Shown here: positions 23,207-30,821 of the stretch, in pieces
Layout: every line of letters starts with the position of its first letter
How positions within the stretch are numbered: position 1 is the first letter of the stretch
Source of the DNA: Xanthobacteraceae bacterium
Lineage (GTDB): Bacteria > Pseudomonadota > Alphaproteobacteria > Rhizobiales > Xanthobacteraceae
NCBI GenBank assembly: GCA_030037065.1
Contig: JASHRW010000068.1
Coordinates: forward strand, 1 to 32,158
Direction of reading: 5' to 3'
Length of the DNA: 32,158 bases
Position numbers and translations under genes: made by a program
The notes under the pieces: generated by a model
What the model saw: the letters and a program-made list of their open reading frames with translations, nothing else
Told to the model about the DNA's origin: nothing
Databases searched by the model: none

Positions 23207-23953
23207 ATGGTCATGCCGATCTGGGATCACAGCCCGTTCAAGTGGCCGACACCGCCTTACATGATGTGGTTGTTGATCGCCGCCAACTTCGCCGTCTTTT
23301 TCCTACAGGCCGGCGCCGGTCCGGCTGCAATGGACCGGGCCGACCAGATCGCCGGCTTAATTCCCGCGGCGTTCTCCAATAGTACCATCGGAGGCGCGTT
23401 GCCGGTGCCGCTCACGCTGGTCACCTATCAGTTCTTGCATGCCAACTTCTGGCATGTGTTCGGCAACATGATTTTTCTGTTCGTGTTTGGGGACGATATC
23501 GAGGAGCTAATCGGCCATTGGCGGTTCCTGGTCTTTTATCTCGCTTGCGGGGTCTGTGGCGGACTTGCTTTCGTGGTCAGCGCGCCGGGTTCGGATACCG
23601 ATCTAATCGGGGCCTCCGGCGCGGTAGCAGGCGTAATCGCCGCCTATCTGATGTACCGGCCATGCGCCAAGGTCACGGTGCTCCTTGGCTTGATACCATT
23701 GCGGATCAGGGCTTTCTGGGTGATCGGCGCCTGGGCGAGCTGGCAGATCATCGAAGCCGCAAGCCGGGTGCAAAATGGCATCGCCTACTGGACGCATGTC
23801 GGCGGGCTGGCCGCCGGCGCCATCCTTTTCCTGGTGATGCGTCCGCCGGGCGTCCGCCTGTTCGTATGTGCGGAGCCGCAGGCGCCACAAATACAGACGG
23901 CGGAAGGTAATGGCTATCGCGGCCACCTGCCGCCGCCGATGCCGCCACGTTGA
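23207..23953 (+). CDS. Rhomboid family intramembrane serine protease
   Basis: A 248-residue polytopic membrane protease with about six or seven helices. The active-site elements are complete: the oxyanion Asn87 in HVFGNM, the nucleophile in GASGA (Ser137) and the base in THVGG (His197). The WR element of the L1 loop region (GHWRFLVFY, about 103-111) is also visible. The C-terminal 35 residues are a Pro-rich cytosolic tail. Substrate is unknown. The frame is open far upstream inside the adenosyltransferase gene. I chose ATG 23207 because AAGGGG precedes it and the family N-terminus follows. Confidence 0.9.
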   Translation: MVMPIWDHSPFKWPTPPYMMWLLIAANFAVFFLQAGAGPAAMDRADQIAGLIPAAFSNSTIGGALPVPLTLVTYQFLHANFWHVFGNMIFLFVFGDDIEELIGHWRFLVFYLACGVCGGLAFVVSAPGSDTDLIGASGAVAGVIAAYLMYRPCAKVTVLLGLIPLRIRAFWVIGAWASWQIIEAASRVQNGIAYWTHVGGLAAGAILFLVMRPPGVRLFVCAEPQAPQIQTAEGNGYRGHLPPPMPPR

Positions 23954-24041
23954 CTCTTCGCCGCTACGGCCATTAGGTTCCCGCACCGCAGCAAAAGCCG
24001 ACAATTGATCCGGCGACAGGCAGAAAAACACAAGACCGACC

Positions 24042-24791
24042 ATGAAGATCCTCGTGCCCGTGAAGCGGGCGATCGACAAAGACGTGAAGATCCGCGTGAA
24101 GGCGGACGGCTCGGGCGTCGAACTCGCCAACGTGAAAATGTCGATGAATCCGTTCGACGAGATCGCCGTCGAGGAGGCGATTCGGCTCAAGGAGGCGGGC
24201 AAAGCGAGCGAAATCGTCGCCGTCTCGATCGGACCGCAGCAAGCGGCCGAAACCATCCGCACAGCGCTCGCCATGGGCGCCGATCGCGGCATCCTGGTGA
24301 AGGCCGATGGTGCGGTCGAGCCTTTGGCGGTTGCCAAAATCCTCAAAGCGATTGCCGCCGCCGAACAGCCCGGTCTGATCATCATGGGTAAGCAGGCGAT
24401 CGACGACGATTGCAATCAGACCGGCCAAATGCTGGCGGCGCTGCTCAATTGGCCGCAAGGCACTTTCGCTTCCAAGGTGGCGCTCGATGGCGAGGCGCTT
24501 ACGGTTACGCGCGAAGTCGACGGCGGATTGCAGACCGTGACGCTGAAAATGCCGGCGATCGTGACCACCGATCTGCGCTTGAACGAACCGCGCTACGCCT
24601 CGCTGCCCAACATCATGCGCGCGAAGAAAAAGCCGATCGCCGACAAGATTCCGGCCGATTACGGCGTCGACATCAAGCCGCGTCTCGAAGTGGTCAAAAC
24701 TTCCGAACCGCCGACGCGCAAGGCCGGCGTCAAGGTGAAGACCGTCGCCGAACTGATCGACAAGCTGAAAAACGAGGCGGGGGCGATTTGA
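24042..24791 (+). CDS. etfB: Electron transfer flavoprotein subunit beta
   Basis: A 249-residue EtfB, the AMP-binding half of the heterodimer that takes electrons from acyl-CoA dehydrogenases to ETF-ubiquinone oxidoreductase. It begins MKILVPVKR, has the conserved [17 protein letters not shown] at 35-51, GKQAIDDD at 116-123, and the recognition loop RYASLPNIM at 184-192 that docks on dehydrogenases. Length and motifs are standard. The start at 24042 has only a weak ribosome-binding site. It is separated from etfA by 148 bases holding a large hairpin repeat, unlike the usual close coupling. Likely redox partner of the mcd product. Confidence 0.95.
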   Translation: MKILVPVKRAIDKDVKIRVKADGSGVELANVKMSMNPFDEIAVEEAIRLKEAGKASEIVAVSIGPQQAAETIRTALAMGADRGILVKADGAVEPLAVAKILKAIAAAEQPGLIIMGKQAIDDDCNQTGQMLAALLNWPQGTFASKVALDGEALTVTREVDGGLQTVTLKMPAIVTTDLRLNEPRYASLPNIMRAKKKPIADKIPADYGVDIKPRLEVVKTSEPPTRKAGVKVKTVAELIDKLKNEAGAI

Positions 24792-24807
24792 TGAGGATCA
24801 TTCATTC

Positions 24808-24922
24808 GTCATTCCGGAAGCCGCGAAGCGGCTATCCGGAATCCATAACCGCCGTCCGAGCGGTATCCGCGCTGATCGTGATTATGGATTCCGGGTTTGC
24901 GCTTCGCGCGCCCCGGAATGAC
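24808..24922. repeat. 115-bp palindromic repeat element between etfB and etfA
   Basis: Two 41-base arms (24808-24848 and 24882-24922) are inverted copies around a 33-base loop. The outer ten bases (GTCATTCCGG) and inner thirteen (CCGGAATCCATAA) match perfectly; the eighteen between are GC-rich and partly matched. This is the form of the intergenic palindromic elements scattered through Rhizobiales genomes. The right end stops right before the AAGGAA that serves as ribosome-binding site of etfA. As RNA it would fold into a long stem inside the etfBA transcript. Confidence 0.85.
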
Positions 24923-24939
24923 AAGGAATAAAACTTCCC

Positions 24940-25884
24940 ATGCCAACTCTTCTGATCGCCGAGCACGACAACTCGTCTCTCAAGGACGCGACCAACAAGG
25001 CGCTCACCGCGGCCAAGGCGATCGGCGCCGAGGTGCATGTCCTGGTCGCCGGCCAAGGCTGCAAAGCGGTGGCGGAGGCGGCGGCGAAGCTAGACGGCGT
25101 CGGCAAGGTGCTGCTCGCGGAGGCGCCCGCCTACGAACACATGCTGGCCGAGCCCATGGCGGCTTTGATCGTTTCGCTCGCCGGTCCCTACGAAGCCATC
25201 GTGGCGCCGGCGACAACATCGGGAAAGAATTTCATGCCGCGCGTGGCGGCGCTCCTCGATGTGATGCAGATTTCCGACGTCATCAAGGTGGACGGTCCCG
25301 ATACATTCGAGCGGCCGGTCTATGCGGGAAATGCCATCCAGACGGTGCGCTCGCACGAAGCCAAGAAGGTCATCACCGTGCGCACCGCCGCATTTCAAGC
25401 CACCGGGCAGGGCGGTTCGGCGCCGGTCGAGGCGGCAAAAGCCGCGGCCGATCCCGGTCTTTCGCAGTTCGCCGGCGAGGAACTGTCCAAGTCGGAGCGG
25501 CCTGAGCTGACCTCGGCCAAGATCATCATTTCCGGCGGCCGGGCGATGCAAAGCCGCGAGAACTTCACCAAATATATAGAGCCGGTGGCCGACAAGCTCG
25601 GCGCGGCGGTCGGCGCCTCGCGCGCCGCGGTCGATGCCGGCTACGCGCCCAACGATTGGCAGGTCGGCCAGACCGGCAAGGTGGTGGCGCCCGATCTGTA
25701 CATCGCCGTTGGCATTTCCGGCGCCATTCAGCATCTCGCCGGCATGAAGGATTCGAAAGTGATCGTCGCCATCAACAAGGACGAGGAGGCGCCGATCTTC
25801 CAGGTCGCCGATTACGGACTGGTGGCCGATCTTTACCAGGCGCTGCCGGAACTGGCGACCGAGCTCGATAAGGTGCGGCGTTGA
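24940..25884 (+). CDS. etfA: Electron transfer flavoprotein subunit alpha
   Basis: A 314-residue EtfA, which binds the redox-active FAD. Domain I spans about 1-190 (LLIAEHDN, VAPATTSGKNFMPRVAA). The C-terminal FAD domain (195-314) shows GASRAAVDAGY (225-235), QVGQTGKVVAPDLYIAVGIS (241-260), GAIQHLAGM and INKDEEAPIFQVADYGLV. All flavin-contact motifs are intact. ATG 24940; AAGGAA lies about eleven bases upstream, a long spacing that may result from the repeat inserted directly before it. Followed after 71 bases by the 3-hydroxyacyl-CoA dehydrogenase gene on the same strand. Confidence 0.96.
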   Translation: MPTLLIAEHDNSSLKDATNKALTAAKAIGAEVHVLVAGQGCKAVAEAAAKLDGVGKVLLAEAPAYEHMLAEPMAALIVSLAGPYEAIVAPATTSGKNFMPRVAALLDVMQISDVIKVDGPDTFERPVYAGNAIQTVRSHEAKKVITVRTAAFQATGQGGSAPVEAAKAAADPGLSQFAGEELSKSERPELTSAKIIISGGRAMQSRENFTKYIEPVADKLGAAVGASRAAVDAGYAPNDWQVGQTGKVVAPDLYIAVGISGAIQHLAGMKDSKVIVAINKDEEAPIFQVADYGLVADLYQALPELATELDKVRR

Positions 25885-25955
25885 CCATCGGCGAATATTT
25901 GGCGCTCCACGGTGTGGAACATGACGGCGGATCGTCGTAGATAAAGGCAACGGAC

Positions 25956-26888
25956 ATGAATGACGTTAAGGAGCGGCCGGTGGCGCGTTCCGCGCGGACG
26001 GAGCATACGCCGCATTTAATTCGAAAAATCGGCGTGGTCGGCGCCGGCCAGATGGGCAATGGCATCGCCCACGTCTGCGCGCTGTCCGGCTTTCACGTTC
26101 TGCTCAATGACGTCGTTCCCGAGCGCATTACCGCGGGCTTGGCCACGATCAGCGGCAATCTGGCGCGCCAGGTGAGTCGCCAGCGCATCAGCGAGGAGCA
26201 GCGGCAGACAGCGATCAAGCACATCACGCCGGCCAAAGCGCTCGACGAACTCGGCGACTGTGATCTGGTGATCGAGGCGGCGACCGAGAAGGAAGACGTC
26301 AAGCGCAAAATCTTCGGTGCGCTCTGTCCGGCGCTTAAACCCGAGGCGATCATCGGCACCAATACTTCCTCGATTTCGATCACGCGGCTCGCTGCCGCCA
26401 CCGACCGGCCGGAGCGCTTCATCGGCATTCATTTCATGAATCCGGTGCCGCTGATGGAGCTGGTCGAGCTGATCCGCGGCATCGCCACCGACGACGCCAC
26501 CTTCGAGGCGACCAAGCAGTTCATCGGCAAGGTCGGCAAGCAGATCGCGGTGTCGGAGGATTTTCCCGCCTTCATCGTCAACCGCATCCTGCTGCCGATG
26601 ATCAACGAGGCGATCTATACGCTCTACGAAGGCGTCGGTAACGTCGAGGCGATCGATACCGCCATGCGGCTCGGCGCCCACCATCCGATGGGACCGCTTG
26701 AGCTTGCCGACTTCATCGGACTGGACACCTGCCTGTCGGTCATGCAGGTGCTGCACGAGGGCCTGGCGGATTCGAAATACCGGCCGTGCCCGCTGCTGGT
26801 GAAGTACGTCGAGGCCGGCTGGCTCGGTCGCAAGACCCAGCGCGGCTTTTACGACTACCGCGGCGAAAGGCCGGTGCCGACGCGGTGA
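25956..26888 (+). CDS. 3-hydroxybutyryl-CoA dehydrogenase
   Basis: A 310-residue stand-alone NAD(P)-dependent (S)-3-hydroxyacyl-CoA dehydrogenase. After about 22 extra N-terminal residues comes the Rossmann motif GVVGAGQMGNGIAH, with GAGQMG at 29-34. The catalytic segment IGIHFMNPVPLMELVE has His159 and Asn162, and the C-terminal helical domain has DFPAFIVNRILLPMINEA. It interconverts acetoacetyl-CoA and 3-hydroxybutyryl-CoA, at the C4 level that leads to crotonyl-CoA for Ccr or to fatty acid breakdown. ATG 25956 has AAGG upstream. Same strand as etfBA, probably one operon; convergent with the Bug gene after 52 bases. Confidence 0.93.
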   Translation: MNDVKERPVARSARTEHTPHLIRKIGVVGAGQMGNGIAHVCALSGFHVLLNDVVPERITAGLATISGNLARQVSRQRISEEQRQTAIKHITPAKALDELGDCDLVIEAATEKEDVKRKIFGALCPALKPEAIIGTNTSSISITRLAAATDRPERFIGIHFMNPVPLMELVELIRGIATDDATFEATKQFIGKVGKQIAVSEDFPAFIVNRILLPMINEAIYTLYEGVGNVEAIDTAMRLGAHHPMGPLELADFIGLDTCLSVMQVLHEGLADSKYRPCPLLVKYVEAGWLGRKTQRGFYDYRGERPVPTR

Positions 26889-26917
26889 AGTTTCCCAGGC
26901 CGTGCGGTTGCTCGTAG

Positions 26918-26947
26918 GCCGTTATTGCTTGGTCGGGCAATCACGGC
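26918..26947. terminator. Candidate bidirectional terminator hairpin
   Basis: GCCGT-T-ATTGC (26918-26928) pairs with GCAAT-C-ACGGC (26937-26947): ten paired bases, one mismatch and an eight-base loop. It lies between two convergent genes and overlaps the stop codon of the Bug protein gene. No T run follows on either strand, so intrinsic termination is not certain. Confidence 0.45.
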
Positions 26948-27912
26948 GGTTTAATCCCGGCGAACTTGACCACCCTTGCCCATTTCTCGGTTTCGGTCGC
27001 GATGAATGCGCCGAATTCGGCGGCACTCATCGGAATAGGCTCGATGCCCATGCCGAGAAGACGTGTCTCCATGATGGGATCGGCGAGGACGGCGTTGGTT
27101 TCGTTGTTGAGCTTACCGATGATGTCGTGGGGTGTATCTTTGGGCGCGCCGATGCCGAGCCAGCCGCTCGCCTCGTAGCCCGGCAGGAACTCGTCCATGG
27201 CCGGAATGTCCGGCATTTCCTTGTAGCGTTTCTTGGTGGTGACGGCGAGCGCACGCATTTTCCCAGTTTTGATGTAGCCCGTCGCGTCGGCGATGGCGAA
27301 AAACGCCACTTGCACCCGGCCGGCAATGAGGTCGGCGGTGTAATCACCGCGATAAGGGACGTGGACCAGATCAACGCCGGCCATCATCTTGAACAATTCG
27401 CCAAACACGTGAGTGAGCGAGCCGATGCCGCGCGAAGCGAAATTGAGCTTCGCAGGATTGGCTTTGGCATAGGCAATGAATTCGGGAACGGTCTTGGCTG
27501 GAACCGACGGATTGACCGCCATGAGGAAGATCACGCCGCCGATGCTCGCCACCGCCACGATGTCGCGAGTGAAATTGAAATTGAGTTTCGGATAGAGCGA
27601 CGTATTGATGGCGTTCGCCGCGGCTGCCAGCAAGAGCGTATAGCCGTCGGCCGGCGCGCGCACGACATATTCCGCCGCGATGCTCGTTCCGGCACCGGGC
27701 CGGTTCTCGACGACAAATTGCTGGTCGAGGCGCGACGACAGCCGCCCACCGATCAGCCGCGCGACGATGTCGGGTACGATACCGGCGGGATAGCCGACGA
27801 TCACGCGTACAGGCCGCGCCGGCCAGGACTGCGCCCATGCCAAGAGTGGCAGCGACGGCATGGCGGCGGCGCCCGCCGCGAGATTGAGGACTTGTCGGCG
27901 GCGAAGCTGCAT
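26941..27912 (-). CDS. Bug-family (TctC-like) periplasmic binding protein
   Basis: A 323-residue tripartite tricarboxylate transporter substrate-binding protein. The N-terminus MQLRRRQVLNLAAGAAA is a signal peptide with a twin-arginine-like RRRQ, cut near AWAQS. The mature protein has the family wording WPARPVRVIVGYPAG, NRPGAGTSIAAE, GYTLLLA and HVPYRG, and a C-terminal WLGIGAPKDTP. Bug proteins typically bind carboxylates; the ligand is not readable. No tctA or tctB membrane genes are in the window, so it is an orphan here. I chose ATG 27912 because it matches the usual Bug start and has GGAG nine bases upstream; ATGs at 27936 and 27945 are alternatives. Confidence 0.88.
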   Translation of the reverse strand: MQLRRRQVLNLAAGAAAMPSLPLLAWAQSWPARPVRVIVGYPAGIVPDIVARLIGGRLSSRLDQQFVVENRPGAGTSIAAEYVVRAPADGYTLLLAAAANAINTSLYPKLNFNFTRDIVAVASIGGVIFLMAVNPSVPAKTVPEFIAYAKANPAKLNFASRGIGSLTHVFGELFKMMAGVDLVHVPYRGDYTADLIAGRVQVAFFAIADATGYIKTGKMRALAVTTKKRYKEMPDIPAMDEFLPGYEASGWLGIGAPKDTPHDIIGKLNNETNAVLADPIMETRLLGMGIEPIPMSAAEFGAFIATETEKWARVVKFAGIKPP

Positions 27913-28034
27913 GCCGTTTCGCTCCGGATGGGTCATTGTCCGCACGGCCCTGGATCGATAATAACGACTCGACCCGCGGGCGTGAACGACATCATATTCC
28001 GCGAGTGTGTGAGAGATCGGACAGGGAAACGGCC

Positions 28035-28439
28035 ATGCCGGAAATCAAAGGCGTCGCGCATTTCAGTATCCCGGTGAGCGACGTCGACCGCAGCGTTAAA
28101 TTTTATACCGACGTCGTCGGCTGCAAGTTCCTGACGCAACGGCCCGACAAGGGCATCACCTTCCTCGATGCCGGCGGGGTCTGCCTGCTGCTGATCAAGC
28201 GGCCTGCGCCGATTGTCAAAGGTCCGCTCGATATGTCGGACGGCGTGCACCACGCTTTCATGCTTGACGCCAGTGAGTATCAGGGAGCGGTGGACGGCTT
28301 GCGCGCAAAGGGCGTCGACGTCTTTTTCGAGGAAGACCGCCGCGGCGGCACCATCGACGGGCCGCGCGCGTACTTTCGCGATCCCGATGGCACGGTGCTC
28401 GAATACATCAACCGCACGGCCTACGCCGCGCAAAAGTAA
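28035..28439 (+). CDS. VOC family protein (glyoxalase/dioxygenase fold)
   Basis: A 134-residue protein with two beta-alpha-beta-beta-beta repeats. Candidate metal ligands are His9 (GVAHFSI), His72/His73 (GVHHAFML) and Glu123 (DGTVLEYI), with the typical RDPDGTVLEYI near the C-terminus. Members include lyases, dioxygenases and resistance proteins; the exact reaction cannot be told. It is cytosolic. The frame is open to 27936, but the family N-terminus begins just after ATG 28035. It is divergent from the Bug gene. Confidence 0.85.
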   Translation: MPEIKGVAHFSIPVSDVDRSVKFYTDVVGCKFLTQRPDKGITFLDAGGVCLLLIKRPAPIVKGPLDMSDGVHHAFMLDASEYQGAVDGLRAKGVDVFFEEDRRGGTIDGPRAYFRDPDGTVLEYINRTAYAAQK

Positions 28440-28442
28440 CCC

Positions 28443-28494
28443 GGACGCGCGGAGCGACATCCGCGGTCAACGTTTCAAGCCGGGCCGCTCCGTC
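28443..28494 (+). other. Imperfect inverted repeat after the VOC gene
   Basis: GGAC...GGAGCG (from 28443) can pair with CGCTCCGTCC (ending 28494), leaving a four-base bulge and a long loop of about 28 bases. It starts four bases after the VOC stop. It might act as a transcript-end structure, but there is no T run. Confidence 0.25.
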
Positions 28495-28540
28495 CAGAGC
28501 CTTTCGTAACGATTGACGGCCAAGTCAAATGCTTCCTTGT

Positions 28541-28567
28541 CTTGCCGGCACAACAAATGCCGGCAAG
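28541..28567. other. Perfect 10-bp inverted repeat
   Basis: CTTGCCGGCA (28541-28550) and TGCCGGCAAG (28558-28567) are exact inverted copies around a seven-base loop. It lies between the VOC gene and the small YjfB-like gene. It could be a rho-dependent stop structure or an operator. No T run follows, and TTGCCG continues after the right arm. Confidence 0.55.
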
Positions 28568-28595
28568 TTGCCGTTATTGGATTCACCGTTCCTCA

Positions 28596-28823
28596 ATGAT
28601 GGTGCGTGATGATGCCGCCATGGGTATGGTGAGCCTTATGTCCGCGTTGATCGGCGCGCAGATCGGCGAAATGCAGCTCGCCGTCGCGGCGCGGCTTGCG
28701 CGGGTGGGCGACCCCAATAGCGGTTCGTCGATCGATCAATTGGTCAACGCCGCGGATCAGAGCGCTAATTCGCTCGCCAACGTCGCCGAAAATATCGGGA
28801 CCAATCTCGATATCACTGCGTGA
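28596..28823 (+). CDS. Small YjfB-like putative motility protein
   Basis: A short protein of up to 75 residues from the ATG at 28596; start is uncertain, with in-frame ATGs at 28599, 28620 and 28626, and none has a clear ribosome-binding site. It reads SALIGAQIGEMQLAVAARLAR, then a helical region SSIDQLVNAADQSANSLANV, ending NIGTNLDITA. This pattern, including the LDI end, fits the small YjfB-type putative motility proteins found in flagellated bacteria; molecular role unknown. The frame is open to 28542, inside a perfect hairpin, which makes that upstream start unlikely. Its 3' end overlaps the convergent efflux gene by 11 bases. Confidence 0.6.
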   Translation: MMVRDDAAMGMVSLMSALIGAQIGEMQLAVAARLARVGDPNSGSSIDQLVNAADQSANSLANVAENIGTNLDITA

Positions 28824-30054
28824 CGGCGTTTGGGCTCTCTTGCGCCGGCAGGCCGGTTGCCGCGTTTTTCCGATTAGCCAAGAGGATTGCCAGCCCGATG
28901 ACGGCCGATACCGTCATCACCGCATAAATCGGCAGGCTTGACGTGGCGTGGAAGAGGCCGACGCTGGTCGACGCCAACGCGCCGATCGCCATTTGCAGGA
29001 AGCCGAGCAACGCCGAGGCGCTGCCGATATTGCGGCTGAACGGCGCCAGTGCGAGGGCCGCGGCGTTCGGATAGGCGACGCCGCAAAACGGCAAGTACAA
29101 AAGCAGCAACACGATATTCGACGGCAGGCCGTACCATCCGCGCCAGGTGCCGGCGAGGATGACGGCGATGATGACGGCTTGGCAGATCAGCGCAACCCGA
29201 AAAATCTTCTGGTTCTGGTGCCATTTCGACAGCCAGATGTTGAGCTGGCTGCCGCCGATGAAAGCGCAGGCCAGGCCGGCGAAGACCAGGCCAAACATGG
29301 CGCGATCGAGATGATACACGCCAATGAAAATGATCGGTGCGCCGGTTACGTAAATAAACAGGCCGGCGAACGAGAACGCGCCGGCAATTGCATAGATGGA
29401 GAACTGCGGCAGCGCCATGATGGTGCGGAACTCGCCAACAATGGCGGCGGGATGCAGCGAAATTCCGCGGTCGGGCTTGTGGCCTTCGGGCAGCACCAGA
29501 GCCAGCACCGCGATCAGAATCAGCGCGTAGCCGGTAAGCACCGAGAAAATCCATGGCCAACCGGCGCTGGCCGTGATGACGCTGCCAAGCGACGGCGCGA
29601 ACAGCGGCGAGACACTGATGACGAGGATCAGCAGGGAGATGATCTTGGCGCTTTCATCGACCGGGAAGAAGTCGCGCACCATGGCCAGCGCACCGACGCC
29701 GGCGCCGCAACCGCCGATGGCCTGCAGCAGGCGAAAGGCGATGAAAGCCTCCGGCGATCGGGCCGTGGCGCAGCCGATCGAGGCCAGGACAAATAACGCG
29801 AGGCCCGCATAAAGCGGCGGCTTGCGGCCGAAGCGGTCGAGCACTGGACCGTAGAACAGTTGTCCGAATGCAAGGCCGACGAAGTAGCCCGAAACCGACA
29901 GCGAGATTTCCGCCGGCGTGGTGCGGAGATCATGCGCAATCTGCGGAAACGCCGGCAGATACATATCAATCGAAAACGGGCTCACGGTGGAGAGCGCGCC
30001 GAGAATGAGGATGATCAAGAAATTGGCGCGGCGGCTACGCGTCATGGACGTCAT
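28813..30054 (-). CDS. Bcr/CflA family drug-resistance MFS efflux protein
   Basis: A 413-residue proton-driven exporter with twelve expected helices. The N-terminal motif STVSPFSIDMYLPAFPQIA and the loop GPVLDRFGRKPPLYAGLALF are diagnostic of the Bcr/CflA branch (DHA1). Later parts show RLLQAIGGCGAGVGALAMVRD and SPLFAPSLGS, the antiporter motif C region. Likely exports hydrophobic toxins or antibiotics such as bicyclomycin or chloramphenicol types; actual substrates unknown. ATG 30054 or 30045 could be the start. It follows tlpA on the same strand with a 69-base gap. Confidence 0.9.
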   Translation of the reverse strand: MTSMTRSRRANFLIILILGALSTVSPFSIDMYLPAFPQIAHDLRTTPAEISLSVSGYFVGLAFGQLFYGPVLDRFGRKPPLYAGLALFVLASIGCATARSPEAFIAFRLLQAIGGCGAGVGALAMVRDFFPVDESAKIISLLILVISVSPLFAPSLGSVITASAGWPWIFSVLTGYALILIAVLALVLPEGHKPDRGISLHPAAIVGEFRTIMALPQFSIYAIAGAFSFAGLFIYVTGAPIIFIGVYHLDRAMFGLVFAGLACAFIGGSQLNIWLSKWHQNQKIFRVALICQAVIIAVILAGTWRGWYGLPSNIVLLLLYLPFCGVAYPNAAALALAPFSRNIGSASALLGFLQMAIGALASTSVGLFHATSSLPIYAVMTVSAVIGLAILLANRKNAATGLPAQESPNAVTQ

Positions 30055-30123
30055 GGGATATGTCTCGATGGTGTCTTGGTGGCGCGAGTGAAATCCGCGG
30101 GCGTTCCCCGGATTTCGCTGCGC

Positions 30124-30795
30124 TCAGTCCGGGCTGCTGATCGCCGCGCTGACGAGCTTCACGCCATCATCGCTCGACCATTCAGCCGGGCCCGCCATGT
30201 CGCCGATCTCGCAGCCCTTTGGATCAACCAGAAGGGTCGTCGGCATGCCGAACGCCTTGCCGGCGGTTTTGAGGGCTTCAAAAACCTGCGCGGTGTCGTC
30301 CGAATAAAAGGCGAGGTGGGTGACGCCGATTTGCTTGAGAAAAGCGAGCGGCTTTTGCGCGTCGCGTTGGTCGATATTGACGGCGACGACCTGGAATTTC
30401 GAACCGCCGAGGTCGGCCTGCAGCGCGTCGAGCGCCGGCATTTCGCGGCGGCAGGGTACGCACCAGGTGGCCCAAAGATTGAGGAGGATGGTTCGGCCCC
30501 GCCAGTCGGCCAGCGTCCGGTCATGACCTTGCGCGTCCTTGAAAGCGAGATCGGGCACCCGGAACGGCGTGTCGGCCACGGCCAAAGCCGCCACTTCGCC
30601 ATGCACCAGCGGCTTTATCCGCGCCGCAGTCTCGACCGCGTGTCGACAGGCCGCATTCGCCGGATTGCTTCGCAGACCGCCGATCCCGTATACCCCGCCG
30701 AGGACCGCCAGACCGAGGAGCGCGCAGCCAAGCACGATCGCCCTGATCTTGCGGCGGCGGACCTTATATTGGGGTTCTGCAGGAAGCTCATTCAT
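30124..30795 (-). CDS. tlpA: Membrane-anchored thiol:disulfide interchange protein TlpA
   Basis: A 223-residue thioredoxin-like protein anchored by one N-terminal helix (about 19-39) with the domain in the periplasm. The active site WCVPC is at 111-115 in [17 protein letters not shown], and the cis-Pro is in GMPTTLLVD (about 183-191). Two further cysteines, Cys50 and Cys194, match the extra structural disulfide of Bradyrhizobium TlpA, to which the whole sequence looks very similar ([31 protein letters not shown]). TlpA reduces copper-site and CuA chaperone thiols during cytochrome oxidase assembly. It is divergent from argH across only 26 bases, an arrangement I recall from Bradyrhizobium. 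Confidence 0.93.
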   Translation of the reverse strand: MNELPAEPQYKVRRRKIRAIVLGCALLGLAVLGGVYGIGGLRSNPANAACRHAVETAARIKPLVHGEVAALAVADTPFRVPDLAFKDAQGHDRTLADWRGRTILLNLWATWCVPCRREMPALDALQADLGGSKFQVVAVNIDQRDAQKPLAFLKQIGVTHLAFYSDDTAQVFEALKTAGKAFGMPTTLLVDPKGCEIGDMAGPAEWSSDDGVKLVSAAISSPD

Positions 30796-30821
30796 CGGTG
30801 GCGAACCTCGGCGGGCGCATC

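Noticed and set aside
24791-24931. Short peptide encoded across the palindromic repeat
   Set aside because: The frame is made by the repeat itself; there is no ribosome-binding site and it lies between two well-defined Etf genes.
25906-25918. Small palindrome TCCAC-GGT-GTGGA before the hydroxyacyl-CoA dehydrogenase
   Set aside because: Five-base arms are too short to separate from chance in this base composition.
26902-28077. A 391-codon open frame opposite the Bug gene
   Set aside because: It spans the antisense of the Bug protein and part of the VOC gene, is Arg/Asp-rich without motifs, and has no ribosome-binding site.
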